DNA of 46,777 nt from Ferrimonas kyonanensis DSM 18153 (GCF_000425405.1 NZ_KE384371.1:8224-55000); one strand, 5' to 3'; positions 26,601 to 34,220 are shown, counted from the stretch's first letter. Made by a program: numbers and translations. The notes: generated by a model not told the origin, from the sequence alone.

Positions 26601-27844
26601 CTAAACAGACTGCGGTCCTCATAGTGACCTGAGGCGGAATTACCCATCCTGTCTTGAGTGCTGACGCGCACGTTGTAGATGCCATCAGGGAGATCTGATA
26701 AGGCGCCCTCATAAACCAACTGATCGCCGAGTTGCTCGCTTAGATGCGCTCTAACTACTTCGCTGTCTTGCAAAGAGCGATAAGGAGCCGAAATCAGTGT
26801 GCGCCCGTCAACAGTCAAAGCCGGTGAGAATCGCTTTTCATCGGTCGGACTAAACTCAAGCTCTACAAACAGGGGCTGCCACCACAAATCGCCGTCCTCG
26901 GAATGCGGGCTGGTGAGCACCACCTTGGCAGTATTGTTCCTCACCACGATTTGGCCGGCATCCAACCTGATCTCTTTCTCAGCTACGCCATTCCTTTGAG
27001 CGTGCGTGTACAGTTCATGTAACTTGGGTGGTCGATAATCCCACTGGACTAACAATACCGAGGGATTTTTAAAATGACTGTTTCTAAAATAAGAATTAAT
27101 CGAATCTGCCATTACTGTGTAATGGCGCTGTCCTGAGATCTCCTCTGCTGTCGCAGACCCAAGTGCGTGTGATTGCGAAAAGTGGATTGTGCACGAATTG
27201 CCATTAGCTGCAACTTGGCAAGTTCCAATAGTAACTGGGCGGTTGTGGAGCAACCCGTTTACCACCTGAATCTTCTGAGGCCAATTTCGCTCCTCAACCT
27301 CAATCTGCACAGCCTGGACTTTTCCAAAACGCTTATGAGTTACGATTTGCTGACCTTCATGCCACTTATCATTGATCAGTGTGCTATAGGTAAGAAGTTT
27401 CGGTACTTCTGGCTGGTGACTAGTAATTACCTCTTCACCTTCGGACAATGTCACCCACTCTGCCCCAAAGGGCCCATGACTGTGAAACTTGACTGCATAG
27501 GTAATCACCGCCCCATCACTCATGGGACTAAGGTAGCCCGTTAGACTCATCTGCTCTTTTGTGATTTTGGTGAATTCACCGCTAACAGACCAATCTAGCC
27601 AACATTTTGGTCGTCCATTAACCACCCCAACAGCAGCCTCGGTCTGATTGGTGGTCACATCGCACAGGGTGGTTTCTGATGTAAGGCTGACCTTGAGCTC
27701 CTGAACATACACCGCCACCGTGTCTGGTTTGTCTACGTTAATCGACGGCTGGTGAGTCTTTACCGTGCCAGTAATCGTGAGCGACGAAGCGAAGGCAACG
27801 CTACTGCAGATTAATAACACCAACACTCCCACTAATCGATACAT
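23642..27844 (-). CDS. Large exported Ig-like repeat protein (1400 aa, possibly DUF4165 family)
   Basis: A signal peptide (MYRLVGVLVLLICSSVAFAS) precedes a long beta-rich chain with multiple Ig/PKD-like modules. Near the C-terminus are recurrent PKD-type features such as SYAWRLNGEAVEGD and VAYEWHINGERIG, and repeated VTVTTEFGQQ-like strands. The protein has few Cys and no membrane anchor, so it is periplasmic or surface located. Large Ig-domain proteins are common near transfer genes of SXT-type and related elements, where some carry a DUF4165 label; I suspect that family but cannot confirm it. AGGAG eight bases before ATG 27844 supports the start. The TAACG box lies 86 bp upstream, as for traF. 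A role in cell contact during conjugation, or in adhesion, is inferred. Confidence 0.75.
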   Translation of the reverse strand: MYRLVGVLVLLICSSVAFASSLTITGTVKTHQPSINVDKPDTVAVYVQELKVSLTSETTLCDVTTNQTEAAVGVVNGRPKCWLDWSVSGEFTKITKEQMSLTGYLSPMSDGAVITYAVKFHSHGPFGAEWVTLSEGEEVITSHQPEVPKLLTYSTLINDKWHEGQQIVTHKRFGKVQAVQIEVEERNWPQKIQVVNGLLHNRPVTIGTCQVAANGNSCTIHFSQSHALGSATAEEISGQRHYTVMADSINSYFRNSHFKNPSVLLVQWDYRPPKLHELYTHAQRNGVAEKEIRLDAGQIVVRNNTAKVVLTSPHSEDGDLWWQPLFVELEFSPTDEKRFSPALTVDGRTLISAPYRSLQDSEVVRAHLSEQLGDQLVYEGALSDLPDGIYNVRVSTQDRMGNSASGHYEDRSLFREEPIVRAFHHYRDVTDNPQVMFAEDVIVAGYNGFADDVVIESVSLGGTPLTIRERGNGFVRLSDAGLNLANNQEVELAVTAHDSAGNRITKRFPVSYLPVDYQMTVHNADSGIYRKIQKVDITLDKQPGAECAMYPLREYAQIAAKGNGYSCYLQWHQVPEGMETRANLRRPSVTGTLKGAGDANFEFGLTIVNRSGTEKPLQRESLTISPLEPTVPELNFDMAKAISGGLLPVPLYGGNVSRAYSQALSAELVLETGKDDMFAQISTRQRPNVKKVDINNRMRAAQGRLWQQESIPAASYYALAPEIRTEASVTAVYVPSQSIRAQMIVQDSYGLTTEKSLVEGQVGIYNSRTRSWDFDYDTMGHWQVTLLTRDLEGNDLPLETKPVDAGGRVEFELDPNALPPEGGMLLLSASLQAELEGYEHQVTSNRRYLRVFKGSEVLGSLDSRTVTGQVPFSARIGFDASTRADARVLGGVNWEISYDEGGTWQGVERYEDRSRMVVQMQEESTAWVRAETVNRYSGVKGYTETVKLLAYDAPELLIQQVAPKFQGEAITFRIEDEHQLLDERSQYQWSLDRGVTWVDGGRELTVPYDPAQQYIFGRAKYDGLAVTVEADNSWRRSYAKTRWHRYKAPYVRMALPSKAELDTDLELSATVQPPYQGYEPRLRGFWRLSDGREIEDLDTVITITDSLVVDNEMVVERVAWIDGLREHTEIVRSVEMEVWQYQFVPPTIEIRNDLSYAPTRVIAYLRKPRLYAPGVEFSSTWRSSAASKIEAEPNVAYLTMNEAGIHEVQLTYSDNRGNSRVITQFVELLEPEPLMMVVSPSYTNQFKRAPLDVLMRVSAVPGHDEDRVSSYAWRLNGEAVEGDQYRQLFNELSVGTHTIEVTVTTEFGQQHTEAHQVEVIPNIKPVCTLRERRSSNLTLEYRCTDPDGKMVAYEWHINGERIGNTSRAISMSLPEDDIQVMATAMDDSGDQVSETFTLQF

Positions 27845-27925
27845 AACCCAATCTCCTTTTGATGGCTATCTACCACAGTTAAACACCGACCCTGAGCACA
27901 AGGTTGCAGCTTGCGACCACAAACG

Positions 27926-27940
27926 GAGCCGTTAGCTGCA
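27926..27940 (-). promoter_or_regulatory. TAACG box upstream of the 1400-aa protein gene
   Basis: The minus strand reads TGCAGCTAACGGCTCCGTTT. The first 11 bases are identical to the box before traF and the GTTT at the end is also shared. It is 86 bp before the ATG at 27844. Confidence 0.4.
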
Positions 27941-28068
27941 TTTTTACAACCAGGAGGGAGGTCCAGCTCTGGTAGGGAGGGCTGTTCGGGTTCCGCCAGT
28001 AGCGCCGATAGTGCCAGCTCATAGGATGGAGTTAACCCAAAAACTCGCCAGGGAGTGACGCATGTTAG

Positions 28069-28200
28069 TTGACATCCTCCCCGTCGTGACGGGGATTCCT
28101 CGTTAAAGGCGCTAACCCGATTGCTCGGAAAGCGGGTTCCTGTTTCACAGCCCGATGCCTCAGCCGATACTCGGCTTTGGTCTTACTCAGGCTCCGCAGG
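28069..28200 (-). ncRNA. Predicted omega RNA (reRNA) of TnpB
   Basis: In TnpB elements the guide RNA comes from the 3' end of tnpB through the right end, with the guide taken from flanking DNA. Here that is the minus-strand region from about 28200 to 28069, with a candidate guide starting CTAACATGCGTC just outside. Position is inferred from family knowledge; the only structure checked by eye is the 28079-28094 hairpin. Confidence 0.4.
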
Positions 28201-29287
28201 CCAACACGGCAAGCCCTGCCGCTTTAATGTTTTGGGCAGCGTTGATGTCTCTGTCGTGCTCGATTGAGCACTCAGGGCAACGCCACGACCGAACAGAAAG
28301 ACTGAGATGGTCAAGGGTATGGCCACAGCACGAACAACGCTTACTGGATGGGTACCAACGGTCAATCTTCACCACTGTACGCCCCGCCCATAGGGCTTTG
28401 TATTGGAGCTGGCGACCAAGTTCGCCCCAGTTGGCGTCGGCAATATGCTTCGCCAACTTAGGGTTCTTAACCATGTTTTTCACCGTGAGATTTTCAAGGC
28501 ACACAACTTGGTTCTCGTTGATGAGTGTGCGGGACGCCTTGTGGGTGGCGTCCATCCGGCAGTCGGCAATCTTGGCGTGGAGCTTGGCGACTTTCAGCTT
28601 GGCCTTGGCACGATTTGCACTACCCTTTTTCTTTTTGGACAGGCGGCGCTGCAGCAGCGCCAAACGCTGCTCATAGCGCTTGAGGTGCTGAGGGTTGCTG
28701 GATTTGAATCCATCAGAGGTGATAAACAGGTCTTTCAATCCCAAATCGATACCCACTGTTTTAGCGACAACAGGCATCGGTTTGGGTTCGAACTCACACA
28801 AGCAACTAACAAAGTAGCGACCAGAGCAGTCTTTGGAGATGGTGATTGTACTGGGGTCGCCCGGAAGCTCACGGCTCCAGCGAATCCTCAGCGGCTCTTT
28901 GCTCTTGGCCATGAACAGCTGGCCATCACGGTATTTGAACGCAGATCGGGTGAACTCCGCCGATTGGCGGTGGGTTTTCTTCTTGAACGTTGGGTGGCTT
29001 GCACGGCCCTCAAAGAAGTTCTTAAAGGCGGTTTGCTGGTGCCGAAGGCTCTGCTGCAGCGGCACGCAGGATACGTCGCTAAGCCAGTCCAACTCTGGTT
29101 CTTTCTTCATGGAAGAGAGCATGGCATTGGCTTTGGTGTACCCCACCTTCAACCCTTGGTTGCTGAAGGCGTCAGTACGCCACGCCAATATTGAGTTGTA
29201 GACAAAGCGAACACAGCCGAAAGTCCGAGCCAAGAGAGACTCTTGTTGCGGTGTTGGGATGAATCGGTATCGGTAAGCACGCTTCAT
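28187..29287 (-). CDS. tnpB: TnpB, RNA-guided nuclease of IS605-type elements
   Basis: 366 aa, full length for TnpB. The N-terminal region (RYRFIPTPQQESLLARTFGC) is the usual OrfB start. The RuvC-like catalytic residues are all present: Asp181 in VGIDLGLKD, Glu265 in VCLENLTVK, and Asp347 in DRDINAAQNI. A four-Cys zinc finger (CSCCGHTL, then CPEC) lies at about 318-340. TnpB uses the right-end RNA to cut DNA next to a short motif that matches the insertion target, favouring retention of the element. GAGG just before ATG 29287 supports the start. The gene looks active; no frameshifts. Confidence 0.92.
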   Translation of the reverse strand: MKRAYRYRFIPTPQQESLLARTFGCVRFVYNSILAWRTDAFSNQGLKVGYTKANAMLSSMKKEPELDWLSDVSCVPLQQSLRHQQTAFKNFFEGRASHPTFKKKTHRQSAEFTRSAFKYRDGQLFMAKSKEPLRIRWSRELPGDPSTITISKDCSGRYFVSCLCEFEPKPMPVVAKTVGIDLGLKDLFITSDGFKSSNPQHLKRYEQRLALLQRRLSKKKKGSANRAKAKLKVAKLHAKIADCRMDATHKASRTLINENQVVCLENLTVKNMVKNPKLAKHIADANWGELGRQLQYKALWAGRTVVKIDRWYPSSKRCSCCGHTLDHLSLSVRSWRCPECSIEHDRDINAAQNIKAAGLAVLACGA

Positions 29288-29451
29288 AATCCTCAGAATA
29301 GGGGCGTAATTGGTAACAGGCTAACCATCTAGAGGAGGAAGCGAGGCACAGGCGACTGCTCCGCAGTCGGCCTATCCCTCCCCGCACTGAAGTACGGGGT
29401 TTCTCGCGCAAGTAAGATGAACTACCTTCTGGGCCATTTGCCCACTATGGG

Positions 29452-29853
29452 TTGTACGACCTGAGCATCCAGCCGGAGTCGGAGCCCGATACCAGCAATG
29501 GCTGGAAGATCAGCGTGCAAGGCCGCACGGTTAACCACAGCCGCGAACTGATAGAGAAACTGGTGCCGCTGCTACACGATAGGCAGGTGCCCTTTAAACT
29601 GGCCACGGCCAAACGCTTTGCGCTGCAAACCAGTGACAAGCCAGATTTTAAGGAACAGAGCACTAAGGCCATAACCCTATATTGCCCAAACGGCATAGAG
29701 TTTGATGTACTGTGTCAGCGAGTGCAGGAAGCACTGGCTGGCTATCAAGGCGGTGATGGCATCGACAGCCAAACCTCCTATCAACGGCACAGCCCTGGCC
29801 TGTTCATCCGTTGTGACCGGGATGCCAACGGCAACTACATTACCGCCCATTAG
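29452..29853 (+). CDS. Protein resembling the N-terminal domain of class III/IV lanthipeptide synthetases, 5' end disturbed
   Basis: 133 aa from a TTG at 29452. The frame stays open upstream to a TAA at 29413-29415, next to the IS left end, adding SGPFAHYGLYDLS-type sequence that looks genuinely coding. The pattern GWKISVQGRTVNHSRELIEK, then VPLLHDRQVPFKL, then KAITLYCPNGIEFDVL, then ALAGYQGG resembles the first domain of LanKC/RamC-type enzymes (WKIHVSA... PFK... KxxTIYP). No kinase or cyclase domain follows. The true start is unclear: a well-placed ATG (28061, ribosome binding site GGGAG) on the far side of the IS enters a different frame. The HNH nuclease begins 12 bp downstream, suggesting co-transcription. 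Family match is by eye and moderate. Confidence 0.5.
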   Translation: MYDLSIQPESEPDTSNGWKISVQGRTVNHSRELIEKLVPLLHDRQVPFKLATAKRFALQTSDKPDFKEQSTKAITLYCPNGIEFDVLCQRVQEALAGYQGGDGIDSQTSYQRHSPGLFIRCDRDANGNYITAH

Positions 29854-29865
29854 CAAGGAGGCACT

Positions 29866-30588
29866 ATGAGGTACCTGACCCACGGTTTAGTCGTCGCCGC
29901 ACTGGCCCTGCCAGTGCTGGCTGCACAGCCGGTGAAGCTCAGCAGTAGCGGGATCTGCCATGACTCGCAGTCCCCCTACTACCCCCGCGTAAAACACTAT
30001 CAACCCTACTCCACCCTTGAACAGTGTTTGAGTGACGGAGGCCGACTGCCCAAGACCAGTCGCGGTGCGGGCGCCACAACCAATGCCGCCTCCACGCAAA
30101 AAAAACCAGGGTACCGGAGAGAGCTGTTTGGGGATGGGTGGGCCGATCAGGATGGAGACTGCCAGACTACCCGCCATGAGCTCCTGGCTGCACTCTCCAC
30201 CGTACCGGTGCAGTACAAGAGTCATCGTCAGTGCAAAGTGGTGAGGGGGCGCTGGGTTAGCAGCTTCACCGGTGACATCCATGTGCAGGCCTCAGCCATG
30301 GACATTGACCATGTGGTGCCGCTGGCGTGGGCATACCACCATGGCGCTGACGCCTGGCCCTACTCTACGCGGGTTGAGTTCGGCAACGACCCCGCCAACC
30401 TGCTGCCCGTGGAGCGTTCACTGAACCGGGCTAAGGGAGCAAAGGGGCTCAACGAGTGGCTGCCGCCAACTAACGAGTGCCAGTACATAACCCGGTTTGA
30501 GCGGGTCCGGATCAGTTACGGGTTACCCCTGTCCAGTACCGAGCAGCGCCACTACGCAGCGGTCAAACGGCAGCACTGTAACCTTTAA
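29866..30588 (+). CDS. Secreted HNH endonuclease, DUF1524/GmrSD-C-like
   Basis: 240 aa with a signal peptide (MRYLTHGLVVAALALPVLA). The nuclease core is AMDIDHVVPLAWAYHHGA (about 145-161) followed by EFGNDPANLLPVERSLNRAK. The DxDHVVPL His and the downstream Asn/Asn-Arg-Ala-Lys elements match beta-beta-alpha-metal HNH nucleases of this family. N-terminal Cys pairs suggest disulfides, consistent with the periplasm. AAGGAGG lies five bases before the ATG. Secreted nucleases of this type occur in conjugative elements and marine bacteria; nutrient scavenging, entry exclusion or DNA processing are all possible. The gene ends with a strong hairpin terminator at 30620. Confidence 0.85.
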   Translation: MRYLTHGLVVAALALPVLAAQPVKLSSSGICHDSQSPYYPRVKHYQPYSTLEQCLSDGGRLPKTSRGAGATTNAASTQKKPGYRRELFGDGWADQDGDCQTTRHELLAALSTVPVQYKSHRQCKVVRGRWVSSFTGDIHVQASAMDIDHVVPLAWAYHHGADAWPYSTRVEFGNDPANLLPVERSLNRAKGAKGLNEWLPPTNECQYITRFERVRISYGLPLSSTEQRHYAAVKRQHCNL

Positions 30589-30619
30589 TCAGCACAGAGC
30601 TAGTCGGCAAAAAATCACA

Positions 30620-30654
30620 AAATCACTTAGTGATAGATCTTCACTAAGTGATTT
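30620..30654 (+). terminator. Terminator after the HNH nuclease gene
   Basis: A perfect 14-bp stem, AAATCACTTAGTGA and TCACTAAGTGATTT, with loop TAGATCT, lies 31 bases past the stop codon. The T-run is short and A/T-rich on both sides, so it could act in either direction. Confidence 0.65.
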
Positions 30655-31124
30655 ATCGCTAATGAATCTTGATAGTAGGCCGTGTTTCCTTAAGGTCTGA
30701 TGACCACTTTGGCGCCAGAAGCGGTCATTCTCATAGCGCCGTGCCCTCCAAGTTATTCCACGATGAATCACGATTGGGTGAAGACACTGGAGTTACACTT
30801 ATCGAGCAATAAGGTTCGCTGAACGGCCAGCCGCCACTCAGGTACCAACATGTCTGTTCAATACGAGTTCGCCTTGAGCTTAAAGGCAATACTCTAGATC
30901 TTGCTTTATTCAATCTTCCAGTCGATAGTAAGCTACGGTCGTTTTGTAAACATCCCCTTTTTACCCCCAGTAAAGGAAGCAGTCATCTGCGATGGCCCAC
31001 CCGTCATTGACTTTTTGTGGTCGCTCATACCGAAAAAAACTTTCGAACAGCCTAAATAGGGAAGTAAAGATTTCAGAAGTAAAGTCGTGAAGGGGAGTAT
31101 CAAGAGCTTGGCCGAGCAAACTAA
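30655..31124. other. Intergenic stretch with small repeats, no gene
   Basis: No gene is seen. It contains one copy of a dispersed 23-bp sequence (30707-30729, starting CTTTGGCGCCAG) that recurs at 41565. TGTAAACATCCCCT at 30945-30958 is identical to the outer end of the IS3-family element at 46221 and may be an IS scar. Confidence 0.45.
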
Positions 31125-31157
31125 AAAATCCGAGTTCCTATGAGGAACTCGGATTTT
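31125..31157. terminator. Terminator downstream of the first cytochrome gene
   Basis: A perfect 15-bp stem, AAAATCCGAGTTCCT and AGGAACTCGGATTTT, with a 3-base loop ATG. It is flanked by A/T runs on both sides, so it can work for the minus-strand cytochrome transcript and for plus-strand readthrough. It is 148 bp past the cytochrome stop. Confidence 0.75.
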
Positions 31158-31305
31158 GTCATGTAAAGGACATCAGTCAACTGATTTTCCGCTGTCCAGC
31201 ACTGCCGCAGGTACGACGCTTTAAAAGCAGCAAGTCAACTAGATTACCCCTTTATCTAAGCATCGACATTATCGATGTTCTCATCCATGAGGCTTTTACT
31301 AATGA

Positions 31306-33282
31306 CTATTTATGACAGGTAACACACGCATACGGTTCAGGGAACGTTCGACTAAAGCTGTAGTCGTTGTTCACATTCTGACTTAGTTCTTCGAAAAATC
31401 GAGGGCTAAAATCATCGTTGGGTTGTGTCGAGAAAATAGTGCGGCGATTGGTCACCAATTCATCTCCTGGGATAATGATATTGGTTGAAATGTCTCCGTG
31501 GTTAGGAACACTCATTTCACCTTCATTATTATGGCACCAGAAGCAACGTGCACCGCGCTTATGATTATCAGATGCGCCATTATTGCCGTGGCAAGTGGAA
31601 CAATAGTATGGCTGCGGATAATCGAAACCATCGGCGTAGTTGATAGGCCAAGATTGGCCGCCATGACCAAGTGGATTCTTTTGTTCGTTATGACATTGAT
31701 TACAATCCGCAATCTTCCAGCCGAAATGACTCTCATCCAATATCTTTGAGTTACCAACCGGTTCCGTTGCTGAGTGCAATAATCGCAGCTTGGCGCGCGG
31801 TTTATCGCCAGCGTCGAAGCCAGCGATAATGTTGGCATTTTCTAATTTTATATCAGTAATATAAACGTCGGACTGGGTTCCAGGATCGTTTATCACATCG
31901 ATCTCTTCTACACCGACCACGCCGTGATAAATGACAGGGCCTTGAAGCTGCACGACCTCAGGAGCGTACATCATTACATGAGCTCCATCCGGGGTGTTCA
32001 ACTGTGGACCACCTAGACTGTTTGAGGCCCACTCAGCGATGCACTCTTCTTCAGATAAACGACCTTGGCCCTCTGGGGTGCCATCTAACCCAAAGTTACA
32101 CGCGGGTTTTGCGTAAGAAAAGTCGCTAAATGTTGCTAACTCGCCACGCACTGGGACGTCGGCTCGAAAACCACCGTAAGATCCGCTAAATGGATTGTGG
32201 GACATAGCAAAGGTATTGACGACTGCGCCACTTGACATAATTGGCCAATAGGTGAAGCTAAAATCCATACCTTGTTCGTGGGCCAAGGTTAAGAATACGT
32301 CGAGAGGCTGTATAACTCCCTCTTGGAATACCCCAGGAAGCATGTTGAACGATTTAACTTCAACGTCTGTAGCATATACCATTGTCTGCCCAGTCATAAC
32401 GTTAAAGTATTGAACTTTGGGAACGATATATTTGCCGTCATTAGCTTCTTTGCGTGCGATCTCTTGGCTCCATACCCAATGACGGCGTCCAGTCATGGTG
32501 TCTGAGAACGGGCGGAAGCGCACCTCCATGGATGGCCTTAGCCAATAATTGTCCATGCGACCATAGGGTCTGTGGCCGATGTAAGCGGTTTCGTTACCAC
32601 CGTCGTGTTCTCGGCCACCGGAGGCATTCGTTGCAAAGTGCCAGTTCTTAGAGGCGCTATAAACACCGTCGTTGGTGAAGTCACCATCACCGTTTCTATC
32701 CCAAGAGAACGAAAACTCAAAGGTGTCGTAGTCTGAGTCGGTGTAATGAACGATGCTGCCTGGATCGAACTGCATGTCAGCTCTCGTTACTGCCATGTAG
32801 CGCAACAGATCAAAAACGGAGAAGTTACCCTCTTTAAAGATATCAGGCCTTGCAGTGCCCGCTCCCAGCCCATCAGGGTTGGTTTCCAGAACATCAATAA
32901 TATCTTGAGCCGCTATAGGCGTAAGCTTCGGCAACGGAGAACCGTCATCCATCACATTTAAGTGTTCTTTAGGAACATCGTGATAGTTGATGACACCATC
33001 GCCATTAAGATCCGAAGGCGTACTACCGTCAAGCCCTTTCAGCCACTTGTGGGCACGATTATCTACGATACCAAACGTCACCAGAACCTCACCCTCCAGC
33101 TGATTCTTGGACAGGTCCATAAAGGGGGTTTCGACATAATCCCAGCCCACACTTCTCTCAGGCTGAGTGGGATCTGGCTGGCTAGGATCTGTGGGGGCAT
33201 CAACCTGATTATTTGAGTCACTACCACAAGCTGTCAAGCTCAACGCAGTGGCAAGCACAAGGCTTAACTTTGTATATTTCAT
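31306..33282 (-). CDS. Tetraheme c-type cytochrome lipoprotein, copy 1
   Basis: 658 aa from ATG 33282 (GAGGA five bases upstream); in-frame ATG 33285 and GTG 33294 are alternatives. A lipoprotein signal peptide ends at LSLTAC (Cys19), with mature Gly-Ser-Asp after it, so outer-membrane anchoring is likely. About 500 residues of non-heme domain follow, with calcium-loop-like DLNGDGVINYHD and DRNGDGDFTNDG. All four heme motifs lie in the last ~132 residues: CNQCH, CSTCH, CFWCH and CVTCH, the last one residue from the end. His-rich segments (GHGGQSWP, NHKRG, NHGD) could give distal ligands. Likely role: surface electron transfer in anaerobic or extracellular respiration, in the general style of OmcA/MtrC though with fewer hemes. 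It is about 60% similar by eye to the copy at 36885. It follows a LuxR-type regulator. Confidence 0.88.
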   Translation of the reverse strand: MKYTKLSLVLATALSLTACGSDSNNQVDAPTDPSQPDPTQPERSVGWDYVETPFMDLSKNQLEGEVLVTFGIVDNRAHKWLKGLDGSTPSDLNGDGVINYHDVPKEHLNVMDDGSPLPKLTPIAAQDIIDVLETNPDGLGAGTARPDIFKEGNFSVFDLLRYMAVTRADMQFDPGSIVHYTDSDYDTFEFSFSWDRNGDGDFTNDGVYSASKNWHFATNASGGREHDGGNETAYIGHRPYGRMDNYWLRPSMEVRFRPFSDTMTGRRHWVWSQEIARKEANDGKYIVPKVQYFNVMTGQTMVYATDVEVKSFNMLPGVFQEGVIQPLDVFLTLAHEQGMDFSFTYWPIMSSGAVVNTFAMSHNPFSGSYGGFRADVPVRGELATFSDFSYAKPACNFGLDGTPEGQGRLSEEECIAEWASNSLGGPQLNTPDGAHVMMYAPEVVQLQGPVIYHGVVGVEEIDVINDPGTQSDVYITDIKLENANIIAGFDAGDKPRAKLRLLHSATEPVGNSKILDESHFGWKIADCNQCHNEQKNPLGHGGQSWPINYADGFDYPQPYYCSTCHGNNGASDNHKRGARCFWCHNNEGEMSVPNHGDISTNIIIPGDELVTNRRTIFSTQPNDDFSPRFFEELSQNVNNDYSFSRTFPEPYACVTCHK

Positions 33283-33310
33283 CATCTTCCTCACCGATTA
33301 TTCGGCTGTT

Positions 33311-33326
33311 ATTACACCGGTGTAAT
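33311..33326. promoter_or_regulatory. Perfect 16-bp palindrome upstream of cytochrome copy 1
   Basis: ATTACACCGGTGTAAT is perfectly self-complementary. It lies 29 bp before the cytochrome start at 33282 and downstream of the LuxR gene, which suits an operator for a dimeric regulator such as the LuxR or TetR proteins encoded nearby. No copy is seen before the second cytochrome. Confidence 0.5.
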
Positions 33327-33390
33327 TTGAAAGATTTAGAGGTTGACTGCACTCGCAAAGTTGCTAGTGAATTTGTTGACACCTGAGTAG

Positions 33391-33406
33391 CGTGATTATT
33401 ATCACG
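33391..33406. promoter_or_regulatory. CRP-like site between LuxR and cytochrome copy 1
   Basis: CGTGATTATTATCACG matches the CRP core GTGA-N6-TCAC exactly in both half-sites, with C and G in place of the outer T and A. It is centred about 116 bp upstream of the cytochrome start. CRP controls anaerobic respiratory genes in Shewanella, which would fit. The site also overlaps the end region of luxR, so it could be chance. Confidence 0.45.
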
Positions 33407-33409
33407 AAC

Positions 33410-34147
33410 TTATTTTATCAAACAAAGGCTCTTCGCAATATTTACCAATTCGGCCTTGTTGGCTGCGCCGAGCTGCGACTTTGCTTTTTCAATATGGTAG
33501 TCCACACCTCTCGTTGTAATATTCAGCATTTCAGAGATTTCGCGACTGTTCAGGCCTAATGCAGTCAACCTTAAAACACTTAACGCCTTCTTTTTAATTG
33601 TGCCATCGATAATTAAAGGGCTTAGATATTCAGGGTAATTGTGTATAAAGTAAAAACTTAAAAGGTCAAGAAACTCCGAAGCGCTAGAGGTGCTTAATTT
33701 TTCTCTTAGCTCTTCTTTACACATCTTAGAGTATATAAGGAAATGACTGTTTGGCTCATTATTTTCATTAACGCAATAGTACTCACAGAAGCTGTTGTAA
33801 CCAGCCTCATTTACCAAGTGGTATATTTTTCGCTCTAGATCTTGCCCGCCTTTATGAATAGGTCCGAATCGAAAACCAGATGGCCACTTACCCTCAAGTT
33901 GGAAGTCGAGCAAGTTATTTGACAACAAAATAGCATTCTTTTTTTTAATTAATAATGACTTTAGATTTGGCTTACTAAATAAACTACCTTCGTCAATGCT
34001 CTTGCTAATATTATCTCTGATCTTTTCTGGGCGTAAACGTTTTCTGCCAAAATTATAGCCTGCTCCTTCATCAGAAATTGGACTAAATATTATATCGCAA
34101 AAATTTAGTACTGATGACTTTTTAATAAAATCCTCTTTGATTCCCAT
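33410..34147 (-). CDS. LuxR/GerE-type transcriptional regulator
   Basis: 245 aa. The C-terminal HTH (about residues 187-245: VLRLTALGLNSREISEMLN, then GVDYHIEKAKSQLGAANKAE) is a classic LuxR-type DNA-binding domain. The N-terminal ~180 residues are compatible with a small ligand-binding domain like those of quorum-sensing LuxR proteins, but I see no clear set of acyl-homoserine-lactone-binding residues. GGAG lies nine bases before the ATG. It is transcribed toward the cytochrome gene 115 bp away and probably controls it; no luxI-type gene is present. Base composition is markedly more AT-rich than that of neighbours, suggesting separate origin. Confidence 0.82.
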   Translation of the reverse strand: MGIKEDFIKKSSVLNFCDIIFSPISDEGAGYNFGRKRLRPEKIRDNISKSIDEGSLFSKPNLKSLLIKKKNAILLSNNLLDFQLEGKWPSGFRFGPIHKGGQDLERKIYHLVNEAGYNSFCEYYCVNENNEPNSHFLIYSKMCKEELREKLSTSSASEFLDLLSFYFIHNYPEYLSPLIIDGTIKKKALSVLRLTALGLNSREISEMLNITTRGVDYHIEKAKSQLGAANKAELVNIAKSLCLIK

Positions 34148-34190
34148 TTATAACTACTCCAAATTAAGGCATGCATAAAAACATGTTAAC

Positions 34191-34220
34191 AATATACACT
34201 ATTTTATTAAGAATAGGCAA
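34191..34220 (-). promoter_or_regulatory. Candidate sigma-70 promoter for the LuxR gene
   Basis: On the minus strand TTGCCT (34215-34220) and TATATT (34191-34196) are separated by 18 bp, 44 bp before the ATG. The surroundings are AT-rich, so this remains a prediction. Confidence 0.35.

Larger units (their letters stand above)
28069..29411 (-). mobile_element. IS200/IS605-family element carrying only tnpB (IS1341-type)
   Basis: Ends are set by typical subterminal hairpins. The right-end palindrome is CCCCGTC-GT-GACGGGG at 28079-28094, and the left-end stem is CCCCG...CGGGG at 29380-29399 with a second hairpin at 29353-29369. On the minus strand the left end follows TTAC and the right end finishes in TCAA, the cleavage tetranucleotides known from IS608. 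There is no target duplication and no tnpA, so it would need a transposase in trans. Removing the element would join GGGAGTGACGCATGTTAG to GTAAGATGAAC. Confidence 0.8.

Noticed and set aside
28403-29194. 263-aa plus-strand frame opposite tnpB
   Set aside because: Antisense shadow of an intact, well-conserved tnpB.
30945-30958. TGTAAACATCCCCT identical to the IS3 end at 46221
   Set aside because: Match stops after 14 bases and no IS remnant is seen nearby; noted only as a possible scar.
33391-33406. Terminator of the LuxR gene
   Set aside because: The hairpin lacks a T-run on the minus strand and matches the CRP half-site pattern better.
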